Positions 39,861 to 53,134 of a stretch of DNA of 64,000 bases are shown here, piece after piece. Position 1 is the stretch's first letter. Each line of letters starts with the position of its first letter. The position numbers and the translations under genes were made by a program. Where the stretch lies: assembly GCA_028829895.1 (NCBI GenBank), contig CM054179.1:33893117-33957116 (forward strand). The letters run 5' to 3'. The stretch is from Sinotaia quadrata. Lineage: Eukaryota; Mollusca; Gastropoda; Architaenioglossa; Viviparidae. The notes beneath the pieces were generated by a model that was given only the letters and a program-made list of their open reading frames with translations, was not told the origin of the DNA and ran no database searches.

Positions 39861-40980
39861 TATAAACAAACCTTAAGCAAAGTATTAGTATTTTTTCATG
39901 CTAAGACTATTTCCAAACTGCTTCTGATTCTATATGTTTATCTCATCCACTCTCTTACTCTCTCTGCACATGATCTGTCTCTTTCTGCCTGTTTCTCTTT
40001 CATCTGTCTGTCCCTCTCTTCTCTCTCTCTGACTCCATGTTTCTGTCTCTGTTCTATTAAACACGTTTTATTTCTTGGTGTATTTAAATAGCAAAAGGTA
40101 AAACTTAGTTTCTATCTTTTATATACTACGAATGAAAGAAGTATTTTTTGTGCCAAATGTGTGTCTTCATTTTGTTCTTGTAAATCTTGTCGACGATGTG
40201 AACAGTAGTGGTATAATAATATTCAAGAACAACTTCTTTGATCTTTCCAACACTGTTATGTGACTTATCTCTTGGTTTCAACTTTGCCGCTGAAGCAGTT
40301 TCGAACTGAATTCAGTCTGACAGGGGAGGTAAGCATCATAGAAATCAGAAGTGAGTTTCGAGTATACGTGATTGCAGAACTTAGACTTATCTGCTGATTA
40401 GTTGGGGAGGAACACGTGACATCTCCTAATTATTCCTCGTGAACCATGACAAAGCCACTCGAGAGCGCTATAGTGCAGCCAGTTAGATCATTTCTACATT
40501 CGCTAGGGCGTACATAGTTGATAAGCCGTACGTCGACACGCTTACTCACAGGGGAAACTACACAGATGGTCAAAGATAACGGACTGTATGAAGTTTCACA
40601 CTCTAATTTGCATGCTCTTCCGTGAAAAACTGGAGATGTAAAACGAGAAAATTAATTTTCTCTAACTGTCGGAACAGGGTGAAAATATCAGCAATTCACA
40701 TCGAGCGTAAAGCATTACATTAATTTTAGAAAAAAATCACGTTTCCTCGTAGCATAGAGTCCTAAAGACGTCGTAATTTTTGAAATATCTGATTGTAATT
40801 ACAGTGCAAATAACGATCTTTTAGTTTATTTTGATTACCCGGTAAAGTTCATAAATAGCTAATGTCGTATATATTGTTTGTTTAAAAATAACAAAGTTTA
40901 ATGCTTATATGTTTGCTCGTTGCTGTAAGTTCAAACGCGTTTTGTGCGCTCACGAGCGCTAACGTGAAAGACATAAAGAC
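39860..40980. other. Unique block
   Basis: Contains a CT-rich patch at 39940-40060. 40240-40660 is less AT-rich with several CpG. No gene is recognised. Confidence 0.35.
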
Positions 40981-40984
40981 CCTG

Positions 40985-41470
40985 GAAGGGAGAGAGAGGA
41001 CAGATAGATAGACATTAGGCCTAAACATAGCTAGATAGATAGAAAGGAAATTATGAGATAAGGGAGAAATTAGATATCTGAGACAGAGGAAGAATTTGAG
41101 ATATGAGGAATATATTATATTGAGAGAAGGAGATATGAGGAAAATAGAGAGAGATATATATGTGAGAGACAGGAGAGATATGAGAAAATTGAGAGCGAAT
41201 ATTATATAAGAGGGAGAGATGTGAGAGACAGATATAGATATCAGAGAGAGAGAGAGGGAGATATGTGAGAGAAAGAAGGAAAAGGGAGAAGAGAGATAAA
41301 GGAGATATCAGAAGAAGGGAGATGTGAGCGGAAATATGAGAGTGAATGTAATATGAGGAAATATTAGACAAAGTAAGATATAACAAAGAGAGAAATTTGA
41401 GAAAGATTGAGATTTGAGAGTAAAGGAGTTATGAGGGAAAGAGAGAGCTGGAGATCAGAGAGAATGAAGG

Positions 41471-41522
<52 letters not shown>

Positions 41523-41600
41523 GGGGAAATAAGAAAAAGGAGATATTAGAGACAGTGTGGGGAGTGAGTGAGGAGAAAGGAGGCCAAAGAGAAACATTGG
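40985..41600. repeat. Purine-rich (GA) tract with (AG)n core
   Basis: The + strand is overwhelmingly A and G. Variants of gagagatatgag recur, and a pure (AG)n run covers about 41472-41518. Open frames on the minus strand are low-complexity artefacts. Confidence 0.9.
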
Positions 41601-42333
41601 GATTGTGGTGGGAAAGCCCAATGTTAAATTAATAAAGTGATGGAACACATATCCCTACTGTTTATACAATTAATTCACGTTTAAAGACCAAGTGAATAGA
41701 AATCCACTTCAGACATATATTTAAAAAAACACAGATGTCAACTATTCTAAATATTCTGGCAAAGTTTAAGAAACGAGCAACTTTTATAAATGTTATTAGT
41801 TTAGGGTTAAAAGTGGAACAGAAACCAAAGCTCTCGATTATGCACGGGAAAGCCACACGACACAAATTAAAAATGTAGTCCAGTCAAGATTGTTTCTTTG
41901 TTCCCACTACAATAAAGATCTGCAACAGCACGAGGCTTTTGCGCAGAGCTAGGTTTCTTTTTGTCAAGTGTCATACCTTCAGTACAATAGAGAGGCGTTT
42001 TAGTTCTCTGTGTCTATTAGATCACCTGACCGACGGTTTGAGCTCATTTGCACGGTTGAACAAGATTCCTCTTCACTTGATCTCTAACCTCGCAAATTTG
42101 TTTGGTTAGTCACTGGGCTGGCTCACGTTTCGCGTTTATGGTGGTATTATTCAACGACATTTAACAGGTCAAAGAGACTACAAAAAAAATATGGAATGAA
42201 TTAGCATTAAGTAGAGATAATAAAGAATAAACATATAATGTCAATTGATACTTTAAGAAACAAATATTTAAAGAAAAATATGAAAAGTATTTAGCATTAA
42301 TTAATTTTGACGTTCAGTTCTGCCTAGCAAGTA

Positions 42334-42500
<167 letters not shown>

Positions 42501-42519
42501 GATTAAGCCAAGCTTAATG

Positions 42520-43019
42520 TGCAGTTGTAGGAAAAGTATATTGTCTCTGTCCACCAGAGGGTTTTTATGAGGTTCTTTGCTTTGCAAGGTACCAGTTCTT
42601 CCCGTACAGGCCAGTCCTGCTTCATGTAATGCTGGGCTTTGTCCTTAATATCCCACATGCACAGAAAGCACGGTACTTGGTGAACCCAGACTGTTGTCCC
42701 AACAAAACATTTACCATCTTCAGGTCAACACAAAGTAGCCATCCACGTTGATCATAACGAATTTTCTCCAGCACGAACTCACCGCTTCCTACTTCTCCTT
42801 CAGTGTAGTTGAGTGTACTATAGGTACAGAGACAAACTGGTTACCATTATTTAGCAGAACACATTTCAGTGATCGTTTGCTGCTGTCATTGAACAATCTC
42901 CAATCTTCAGGTTTATACTGTGGCACTCCAAGCTTGTGCAGAAGCTGCGCAATATCTGTACAGTATACCAGGTCCTTCTCTGATGAGAAAAAACTGAGGT
43001 ACTCTTGATGGTTTTGCCA
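42520..43019 (-). pseudogene. Fragment of an uncharacterised mobile-element gene
   Basis: Reading leftwards, the minus strand encodes WQNHQEYLSFFSSEKDL, then LLHKLGVPQYKPEDWRLF and SSKRSLKCVLLNNG, up to an in-frame stop at 42789. After a frame change it continues with LEKIRYDQ and CVDLKMVNVLLGQQSGFTKY. A further change gives CFLCMWDIKDKAQHY and QDWPVREELVP. I recognise this series from a family of repeated, uncharacterised mobile-element-linked proteins in invertebrates; the role is unknown. The stop and two frameshifts make it a dead fragment. Its N-terminal side runs in frame into the 39-bp array. Confidence 0.7.
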
Positions 43020-43885
43020 AATAAAGCAATACAATTCTGAAACAGTAAATGTGTATAACGCAACGCAAAACAAATTTGATGCAAATAATAATTGTATTTC
43101 ACTTAACTCAAACAAGTCCGAAGCAGTAAAAGTGTTTGACGTACCTTTTTTACCGTAAAGCAAATCTGAAACATTGAAAGTATTTGACATAACGTAAAAC
43201 AAGTCTGAAGCATTGAATGTGTTTGAGGTACAGTAAAGCAAGTCTGAAGCATTGAATGCGTTTGAGGTACAGTAAAGCAAGTCTGAAGCATTGAATGTGT
43301 TTGAGGTACAGTAAAGCAAGTCTGAAGCATTGAATGTGTTTGAGGTACAGTAAAGCAAGTCTGAAGCATTGAATGTGTTTGAGGTACAGTAAAACATGTC
43401 TGAAGCATTGAATGTGTTTGAGGTACAGTAAAGCAAGTCTGAAGCATTGAATGTGTTTGAGGTACAGTAAAGCAAGTCTGAAGCATTGAATGTGTTTGAG
43501 GTACAGTAAAGCAAGTCTGAAGCATTGAATGTGTTTGAGGTACAGTAAAGCAAGTCTGAAGCATTGAATGTGTTTGAGGTACAGTAAAACATGTCTGAAG
43601 CATTGAATGTGTTTGAGGTACAGTAAAGCAAGTCTGAAGCATTGAATGTGTTTGAGGTACAGTAAAGCAAGTCTGAAGCATTGAATGTGTTTGAGGTACA
43701 GTAAAGCAAGTCTGAAGCATTGAATGTGTTTGAGGTACAGTAAAACATGTCTGAAGCATTGAATGTGTTTGAGGTACAGTAAAGCAAGTCTGAAGCATTG
43801 AATGTGTTTGAGGTACAGTAAAGCAAGTCTGAAGCATTGAATGTGTTTGAGGTACAGTAAAGTAACTCAGAAGCATTGAATGTGT
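43020..43885. repeat. 39-bp minisatellite, about 18 copies
   Basis: The unit ctgaagcattgaatgtgttt followed by gaggtacagtaaagcaagt repeats. Copies at 43150-43870 are nearly identical. The left flank (43020-43150) is a diverged version. Because 39 is 3x13, the minus strand is open in two frames as 13-residue repeats, continuous with the adjacent gene fragment. A subset with aaaacatgt recurs every five to six units. Confidence 0.95.
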
Positions 43886-44460
43886 CGTATGTAACGTAAG
43901 CATTAAATGTATTAGAAAGTCTGACATATTAAATATATTTGACGATATAGGAGACCCAAACTGACTAATTTACTTGACACTAAGCAAACCAAGTCTGGCT
44001 AAAGTACTTAGCACAAGGTAAACTAAACCTAATATACTTAGCTCAAGGCAAACCAAGTCTGCTAATGTACTTAGTACAAAGCAAACCAATCCTGATAATT
44101 TACTTAGTAAAAGCAAAACAAGCCTGATAATTTATTTAGTACAAAGCAAACCAAGCCTGATACTTTACTTAGTATAGAGCAAACTAAATTTGAACTATTC
44201 AAATCATCTTTGAACAAGGCAAATTAAGTTTAACTTTATTAAATTAAATTGACCAAATCATAAACATACCTGTCGTATTAAATGTACTCGACAAGAAGGC
44301 AAAGCACGTATGATATTAAAATGTAATACATAACGACGTATGGCAAAACAAATCCGTCGTATTAAACTTAAGTTTACCTAGGGCAAAACAAATATTCCAT
44401 ATTAAACGTATTTGACGCAGGGCAAAACAAGTATGCCATATTAAACGTACATGACGACAA
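43885..44460. repeat. Degenerate tandem tract
   Basis: Variants of cttagtacaaagcaaaccaa followed by gcctgataatttact, later of cgtattaaacgtac and ggcaaaacaa, recur at 35-50 bp. It is an old array continuous with the 39-bp repeat. Confidence 0.7.
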
Positions 44461-44464
44461 GGCA

Positions 44465-44800
44465 CAATAAATTGGTTGTTGTCTTATCCCGTATCTCCTT
44501 CAGCTTGACATTTCTAGATATAACAGTACCTTCAAAAGATGATAGATCTGACAGCAGTCTCAACAGTTTTGAGAGAAAGAGTATACGGTTTATTTTGTGC
44601 ATTACTTTTAAGAATGCAGCAGATCCTAGAAGATCGAGTTCTAGACAATTTGGCACACAACCAATGTACGTGTCCCTCGATCCAAATACTGCATTCAAGC
44701 CACCAACCATCTTCCTTTCCCATTTCTGTGAGGGGATGTCCTGTTACTTGGCGTTTCATTGAGATGGTACTGCGTGATTTATTTGCGCAAAATTAATTTG
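44465..44800. other. Unidentified block with overlapping open frames
   Basis: Open frames of 75-103 codons overlap on both strands and the base composition is more balanced than around it. None of the translations matches a family I recognise. It may be a fragment of a mobile element or an unrecognised exon. Confidence 0.25.
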
Positions 44801-46000
44801 GAATTAATTTTAATTTGACATTTTTAGTTATTCTTTGATACTGATATAGCTATATTGGATAAATTAATGGACGTGCTGAGTCCACTTTGAGCTGGGTGGT
44901 TCTGTCGTCATGCATGTTTATATACTGCATTTATTGTTACATGTTCGTCAGTTTTACTATTTCACTTATGGGATTTAAATTTGCATTTATAACACTAGGG
45001 ATTGTATTTCATTTTTGACGACCAAGTGAAGTTTAGAAATATTGATAGGCAACTATACTCCACCACAAATCCTAAAACAGTTTTATTTTGCTAAGTTTAC
45101 AGATTACAATCACTTTAACATTAAAGCATATTCCTTAATTTATTTATAGCTAAAACAAATAATAAACGAGTAGATGATTTATTAGTAAGTTTACAGATAA
45201 TTAACTTCAACAGATGAAAGAAAGTATTCAATATTTTCAATGTTTACCCACAATCAATGTTTATACGTATATAGAGTATTAAACATGTTATGGAATGTTG
45301 AATACATAAATGCATTTAACGAATGAAAACGAATAAATTAATAAAGAAAATTAAGAAGAAATAGATGTTTGAAATAATAATTATAGAAGATATAAATATA
45401 TTGAGAGATAGAAAAAGAAATAAATGTAATTGTGCTTTTAGTATAGAACCTATAAATGTACATGACGAAATGCATTTGACTATAGAAGGAAAAAGGTATG
45501 AAAGTTTAGATGGAACAAAATGTGTCTGGTTGCACAAGGATAAAGTATGGTAGTATAGAGGGACTATTGTATTAAAGTAGAGGAGACACATTCTTTCAAA
45601 AGGATATAATTCTTCGTAACAGTAGAATTTGAAACTATCCCATTGAAAATATTGTAGAGATATGTCAGGAGATAAAAGAATTCTCTCCAGTCAAACTATA
45701 TTGTAGAGATATGTCAGGCGATAGAATTCTCTCCAGACAAACTTTATTGTTTTTGTGGCGTTGTTGTTACTCGTGCTGCTCCCAAGACATTATGTTGATA
45801 AGTTACCTTTATGAAATCCTCAAATAACAAAACTCACCACTTCCTTTTTTCTCGTAAAAAGCGAAACTTATTTTTTATTTGTATTTCTAAGGAAAAAAAC
45901 GTCATTATATATTTCTTCATTCAGATAAGATTTTCAAGGAAAACCGGAAACGCAGAGGACCAAAAAGTTGAAGTTATCCGCCTTTGAAAGTGTAAGTACA
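44800..46000. other. AT-rich stretch, one short duplication
   Basis: A block with attgtagagatatgtcagg followed by attctctccag is duplicated at about 45650-45745. Otherwise unique with no gene seen. Confidence 0.45.
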
Positions 46001-46179
46001 TGATGTGCTATGCATGCACTGTGTTTATGATTATTATCTCAAAGACTGTCTGCCATGTCCCGGGTCTGTTTTGTCACGCTACAGCGAGCTCGCAAATTCT
46101 AAGCACGCCATGCCATCCCAGAGCTATTGAAATTTATATCTTGCTACAACAAAATGGCGTAGAAAATGAACCTTTCTTG

Positions 46180-46480
46180 AAATGTCTTTTTCTTCCCCAT
46201 ATTCATCATCGTTCATTCGTCTATACTTCCTCTCCCTCTCTTTCTCTCCTGTGTTTGTCTGGGTATATTTGTGCATGCATTTGTGTGCTTTCTATTTTCC
46301 CCTATCAATCACTCATTTACTGTCCCACCCACTCACTTCAATACTTTTTCTTTCAGCCCCTCCATTCTGCGCCTCAGTGACGTACTATTTCTCAATTATT
46401 TCTCCATAAACACATATTTTTTTCTTTTCTGTCGTTTTCTCTTGTTTGTTTGTCTGTCTGTGTGAGTGAATTTAGTTTCT
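46180..46480. repeat. Pyrimidine-rich tract
   Basis: The + strand is dominated by C and T with scattered interruptions. Open frames here are hydrophobic, low complexity and overlapping, and are not credible genes. Confidence 0.6.
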
Positions 46481-47139
46481 TTCATAATGAGTAAATGTAC
46501 TCAACGTCTGTTAGATTTTTAACAGTAACATTTCTATTTTTGTTCATTCATCAGATTCTCTCTTATTTTAGGTAGCAAAATACCCATATGAATACAAACT
46601 ACTCTATTAAGTAGTTATTGTGTACTATTACGTCATTATTGTTAGTGCGTACTACTATAGTCAGGTACTACTACAGCTTTAAATGCTATTGGTAGTGTGT
46701 GCTGCTACAGTCTAGACAAGTGCTACTAAAGTACTGCTACTTTATTACCATTACGTTTTTTTCCCCTCGATTCTTACTTCACTTACAATAACATTTGCAC
46801 ATGTTATTTCAATTGTGACCGTTTATTTTGGTCATATTGATAATAAAACCTGACATGCATCTTCAGGTCCGGAAGTTAGTTTTGTAAGAAAACTTTTGTC
46901 ATTAGAGAATTACAATTTCTCCCTCATCATCGCGGTCTGTTAGAGTTGTGTTTCTCGTACGAGATCAATGTGGCGTCGGAATTGTAAACTTCCTGGAACT
47001 GGAGTAACTCGTTGAAACGGGAACAGTTACAGCAATATCATCAGTCATCAATCCGCATCGCTATATGCGTGCGTGCATGTAAGTCTGTGTACGTGTAATT
47101 GTCTTGTGTATACTCTGACATATTGGTAGAATCACGCAA

Positions 47140-47157
47140 GCATGCGCGCGCGCGCGT

Positions 47158-47206
<49 letters not shown>

Positions 47207-47226
47207 AGATAGATAGATAAATAGAT

Positions 47227-47286
<60 letters not shown>

Positions 47287-47390
47287 ATATAATTAGGTAG
47301 GGTGGAACCGAAATCAGTCTTATACATCATATGTACAAAGACTTGCATGCACAATATATTATATTATATTATATTATATTATAACTCTCC
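47140..47390. repeat. Microsatellite cluster: (GC)n-(CA)n, (GA)n, (TATAT)n
   Basis: gcgcgcgcgcgtgta at about 47144 leads into (CA)n at 47161-47203. It is followed by GATA units and (GA)n at 47228-47285, then a TATAT repeat at 47357-47383. 47390-47940 is unique. Confidence 0.95.
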
Positions 47391-47939
47391 AAGTATTTAG
47401 AACTGTAGAATACTGTCGTGATACTTCACGACCATGGAGGCTTTTTGACAAACTAGTTTAAACTTGCACATTTTTTCCAAGACAGGTGAGAATGAGTGAC
47501 ACACATCATAGAATCTAGTATGAGTATAATGGTAGTCAGTCTACCAGCATTCAGGATCATGGTAGTTTGCAGCATTGTTCCAGAACAAACTCCTCAAAAT
47601 AGCGGTCATCAGTACGTTGACTATTAATGGATGTGTTTATGCCCTTGTGAAAAAATTAGAAAATGGAAACCAAAAGCGGCAGATCTGCAGACGAAAAGGC
47701 AGATCTTATACAGAAACACAGGATAACAAGAACACTTTTTTCTAGGGCATTTGCAATGCTACTTGAAAGGAAAGGAAAGTCTCCTTGTGGAGATGGTAAG
47801 ACGAGAGACTGACAGCTAGGTCGGCATGTGATAGATCACTCACACAACCCCTTTTTTTTCTTTACATACTTTAAACAAATACTTTTTAACAGCAAGCTTA
47901 ATGTACAATCTCCTGCTTGTTGAATGTGTTATATCAACG

Positions 47940-47973
47940 CTCTCTCTCTCTCTCTTACACACACACGCAGGCA

Positions 47974-48005
<32 letters not shown>

Positions 48006-48010
48006 CACAA
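47940..48010. repeat. (TC)n, (GCAC)n and (CA)n cluster
   Basis: Three adjacent simple repeats. A 29-bp direct repeat with gatgtttgaatgcttagtgt follows at about 48158-48215, and a G-rich run at 48432-48446. 48460-49840 is unique apart from simple AT; a hydrophobic open frame at 49380-49652 is not recognised. Confidence 0.9.
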
Positions 48011-49839
48011 GTAAACCGTGAGTGGGCTAACAAATAATCCCTTAATGTTTTCGGAGTCAACCCTTTAAGTTTGTTCATTGTTCTCTTCATTTCCAAGCTT
48101 ACAACCGATGCGTTTACGAAACAATGGACGGATATTATGATTATGCGATACTGCCTATGATGTTTGAATGCTTAGTGTACATGCTATGATGTTTGAATGC
48201 TTAGTGTACATGCTATGATTGGTTTGGGGGTTTGATTTCTGACTTTCACATTACTGTAAGTTATCTTATTAACAATGAGGCAATTTACAAAATGTTTGAA
48301 GAATGCTTAAATATAGTTGGTATTAAAGGATAATTCTCCGAAAGGTTGGCAATGTAGAAAATGGATGTAGCTGTTTATTATGAGTTTGAATTGGTGGAAA
48401 TAAATTTGTGCTAGTGCATTCTCGCAGAAGGGAAGGGGGGGGGGCGGCTCCGAAACAACTGGGAGGGTGGAGGGATGCAATAGACAAAATATATACTTGT
48501 TTCTCTTGTGTACGGAATGTGATTTTGAATTTATTGATGTAGGTCCTATTTTAGTTAATGTTTATTACTGCACTTTCAGTTTATTACTGCATTTTGGTCG
48601 ATAAATCATTACTAATTCGGTAATGTTAATTCCTTGACTGTGCCACTAATTTTCGACTTTACCATTGTCAGATATATACATACTGTTACGTTCTTTAATC
48701 TAATAAAGAATACAAATTATTTTAAGGCATATTGCCCAAATCAATAAATAATGTTATCCCCTTTGATATAAATTAGTTATCCATTATGAATTGAAATTTA
48801 GAACATATGATTGTTCATATTTATGATTAGAAAATAGATAAAATAGAATAGTTATTAAGTGCTGAAGCAAAGTTAAAGCCTGCTGAACACAGATTTGGCA
48901 AATTAATTTTGTGATGAAAGGGTTAATTATGAAGTTAATTAATCAATCCGAAATCTCTTTAACATTCAATTATTAAATAATTATTAGTTGTTAATTATGA
49001 AAGATATCCTTAATAACTCAAACGCCTCATTACATCGGTAACACTCCCTACTTAAATCACTCACACATCTCCGTACATCAATCAAACACTTTCTTAGCTC
49101 ACGTCACATAATTTTCGTAGTCCACATCCACCCCTCCTCTAAAAGTAGACTACACGTAAACCTACCTTCTAGAACAGCTGACCCTTATTCTTGGGCTGGA
49201 AGCATACCTGAATGTTCCAGACAACTTACTAAACTAACCAATCAAAGCGCAGCTCAGCCACATGAACGAATGTACAAGAAACTCGCTTGTAAATCGTAAG
49301 TCGAATGCAGTCTGACCATAGAGGCAACACATATTTTGGCTCCTGGCGTTAACAAAGTATACTCATACTGCTAGCCTTATTGCTGGTTATCAACACAGCA
49401 GGAAACCATCCTCTGTATATATTACTGCCGATTTTATGTGGTGTTTCTTGCCTATCTAATATTATATTAATATTTATTTTATATTGTTATATTTTGCTTA
49501 TGATATTTAATTGTATGATGACTATGTTAGTAAGAGTGTTCTGTCAGAGAAAACATGAGGATGATTTCTTAGCCCATGTATATTTAATGGCTGATCAACG
49601 AAGACGTGCTCGCAGTTCGTTGCCCCCCATTATCTATCATTCCTCTTTCTAACAGGAGTGGCCAGCCATAATTTGTTTGGGGGATTAGCCTAAGGTTACG
49701 GGCGGCCGGCCCAGGGTGGTGAAGAATTAACATCTTGCCCATCTCCCAACAAAACGCCACAATCAGTCAAAGGTTACTTGTGTCATAGTTAATTACAAAT
49801 ATCTCCAATGAGAGATGTGTTATCTAACATTAAAACAGA

Positions 49840-49841
<2 letters not shown>

Positions 49842-49932
<91 letters not shown>
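49842..49932. repeat. (CA)n microsatellite, about 45 repeats
   Basis: Uninterrupted dinucleotide run. 49940-51300 is unique sequence in which I recognise no gene. Confidence 0.98.
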
Positions 49933-49934
<2 letters not shown>

Positions 49935-51309
49935 GCATACTTATATATTAAAATGTCACTTAATTAAACAATCATGGAAATTATTTTGAAATATAAGTGA
50001 AAAAACATTCATTAATAACAAATTAAGAATCAGCCAGGCTGCCCAGATATGAAGGAAACCTGAAAAAGAAACTCATGCACACAATAATAAATAACACTTT
50101 TAAGGGCTGAGGGACAGTTCCTCTGCTATGTGTTTCCAATGCTTTAAAGTCTGATGAATTAACACCATAATAACTCGATTACTTTGGTTTGGGAGCTTAT
50201 TTTAAGTAGTTTCTAGATTAAAAGTTTATTCATTTCATCTCAACCAGTGGAAGCACCAGATACACTTCAGATATACTTTTTTCATCAATCTTACAGGAGC
50301 TCACAAAAAACATTCATTCAATCAGATATATATCTTCCCCATTCTCACTCTCTGAAGAGAGAGAAAAATGAAACAGTTTGAATGAACAAGATAATATATA
50401 TAAGGATGATGGCGACAGTGATAATAATAATAATTATTATTATATTGTTAGTGATTATTGTGGCGGTACGAGCGGTAGCCTTCACATAATTAATTTATCT
50501 TTGGAATTCTGAGAGCCACTTTACTGACAAACTCAGGAAGAGAGATTGACTTATATTAATTAAAGCACCCCGCTGTATATGCGTGTCCATGATTGAATAC
50601 CCGGTTTTCGAATAATTCTGCCGGCGCTTATTTAACTTGTCCAAGCCACTATGTCAAGTTCAAAACTTAGCCAAATATTTAGCCTACTGATCGCACTTGT
50701 TACGTTTCCAGTATTTCTTTATAGACCCTGCCTAGGATTTTAAGGAACTTAAAATGATTAGATTAAATTAACTCCTTCTCTCCATCCTATACAGACTGGT
50801 TGCCCAAATTATCATTCGACTAAACATTAAAAATGTGTCTTTGTAGTGAAGACGACAGATTTACGAACTGACAACTTGCGTACAAAAGCTGGCTTGGAGT
50901 CGTTAAATTCCTCTTAATTAATATGCATTCATTACGTCATTCAGCTCAGTCAGCCCCCATCCAAACCACGTTAAGTTAGGTCTATTATGCATAAAAATTT
51001 ACTACGAAGAGGTTTAACAATTAAAAATAAGATTTAATAAGATTTAACAATTAACAAGATAATCAATATACGAGCGCGAAGTCTAATTCTACTCGGCAGA
51101 TAAATATATGCTTATCAATGTCCAAGTTAATCGTTCTCTTCCATGAGAAATTTGCCACAATAGTCTTTGTGATTTTCAATCAGGGAGATTCACTTAGATA
51201 TATGATGTATTGGGCTTAAAATGATAAATTTTAGGTTTTTTTAAGAAGAAAACCTACAAAGAGATAAAGGGAAAGAAATTAACAATTATATGCATAGGTA
51301 AAGTTTAGC

Positions 51310-51380
<71 letters not shown>

Positions 51381-51442
51381 ATATGTCTGTCCTTCTGTCT
51401 GTCTGTCTATCTATCTATCTGTCTGTCTGTCTGTCTATCTAT
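51310..51442. repeat. (TCTA)n with (TGTC)n variants
   Basis: Pure tetranucleotide run to about 51379, then interspersed gtct and tcta units. Confidence 0.96.
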
Positions 51443-52054
51443 TACCTTTAAAAGCAGTATAAGATAATGATTTTGAAATAAATGTATTTTATGTTTTAGT
51501 GATTAGGCTGAGTGTTGAGTCAACCTAATGCATGCAAAATGGCTGTTTAAGTTTCATACTAACATACTCAATAGCCATTGAAAGAGTCTAAATACACTTT
51601 AACAGGAAACATCAATTGAGAACCTAGTATAAACATTTGGGGTTTACCACGAGAGAAAAGACTGATTACTTTCCTTGATTTGAAAGTTATTGAGCGTCAT
51701 CTTGCAGCTTGTCAGCCCAAAGACGAATGACCTCCTTTCGTCTGAAGCTAGCAGATCGATGGCCTGTGGCCCTTCCGTTTACTGTTCGAGGTTAGCAAGC
51801 AAATGAGAACATGTGCAAAGACCAATTAGCTCCCTTGAAAAAATATACGAATACGTAGAATTCAAGAGACATTAAATACTGTGCAAAATCATTGCAGTTT
51901 GGAAGCTTTCCCACATCCACAATGTAATATTAAGTTAAATAAAATATAAAACAAGTGAAAATAAATGCATCTAAAATTATTTGTGAGTTCTACCATAGCA
52001 AACACAGATTAATTGACAAGGTACGAAAAAACTGTGACAATATCACAATGTTAA

Positions 52055-52188
52055 CTGGTGTGACTCAGCATGGAAATCAGTAATTGGAGCTGAATTATTG
52101 GTCACTCAACCTCCTTGTTTCCTGGTGTGACTCAGCATGGAAATCAGTAATTGGAGCTGAATTATTGCTCACTCACCTCCTTGTTTCC
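52055..52188. repeat. 67-bp tandem duplication
   Basis: Two almost perfect adjacent copies starting ctggtgtgactcagcatgga. Only a few bases differ, so the event is recent. Confidence 0.95.
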
Positions 52189-52553
52189 GATGAAACATTT
52201 CTAACGTATATAATTTGAGTGCTAATTTGTAATTGTTTGCCTGTACCTGAGGCTAAGAGGTACCTGAAATCATATTCAAGCATTCTCCTAATGTTTTATA
52301 GTGTCTTTGTAGAACACGTTAACCGAATATTTATTCGTTTTGAAATAAAAGCAAAGTACACTGGAGGTATAGTATTTACAATGTTTAAGCGCGTTACATT
52401 TGGGTACAACTTTAAAATCTCAAACCAGTGAGCGTGTAGGCTATAAAATCTTCTACCATATTCAGCAGGATGCAGCTCTAACCCTGATCAGTCACATGAG
52501 AGATCAATCCTAGACTTCTGGCCACCTTGATTCTTAAATCAATCACGTGTTGA

Positions 52554-52994
52554 CCATAATATGGGGTTCACCGACAAAACCGCGATGGACAAATGCGCGA
52601 CGACAAAATCGCGTCGACAAAATCGTGCCGATAAAATCGCGATCGACAAAATTGCGATGATACATGTTAAATCGTACAAGAATGTAATAATAACATACGT
52701 AGATATCAATATTAGGATACATAAAGCAATGTTAAGAGATATTGCGTGCAAATAATCCTCACACTGAAAAAAATGAAGCATATATCAAATCTTAATAATA
52801 TTATTTAAAGATCAATATTAAGAGATACTGCGTGCAAATAATCCTTACACAAAGGTAATGAAAAGAATGAAGCATATATAAAATCTTAATAATTTTATTT
52901 AACAATTCCTGCCATTCTTTACTTGGCGATGTTTATCGCGATTTTGTCGGCGTGCATTTGTCGTTCGCGCATTTGACGGGTCACCATAATATGG
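52554..52994. mobile_element. Non-autonomous inverted-repeat DNA element, 441 bp
   Basis: Both ends carry ccataatatgg or its near-palindromic complement. They are followed inwards by an inverted GC-rich segment with gacaaatgcgcg and gacaaaatcgcg. The left end has at least four gacaaaatcgcg-like subterminal repeats. The centre is AT-rich and contains an internal about 100-bp duplication (agagatattgcgtgcaaata). There is no transposase. The superfamily is uncertain. Confidence 0.75.
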
Positions 52995-53134
52995 GGCGAG
53001 ACTTCTAAAGCTGTTTTGCAGACGTTTGAACTTTGGAACTTTAAAGAGGGATATAATTAACCTAATATTTAAATTCTTGAAAAGAAAAGATTTTATTTTT
53101 TTAAATTTTGATTTTTCCACACATGAACATAAAC

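Noticed and set aside
43103..43927. 274-codon frame with 13-residue repeats, minus strand
   Set aside because: Alternative frame of the 39-bp array; there is no reason to think it is translated.
49380..49652. 90-codon hydrophobic frame
   Set aside because: Hydrophobicity follows from T-rich DNA; no homologue or gene context recognised.
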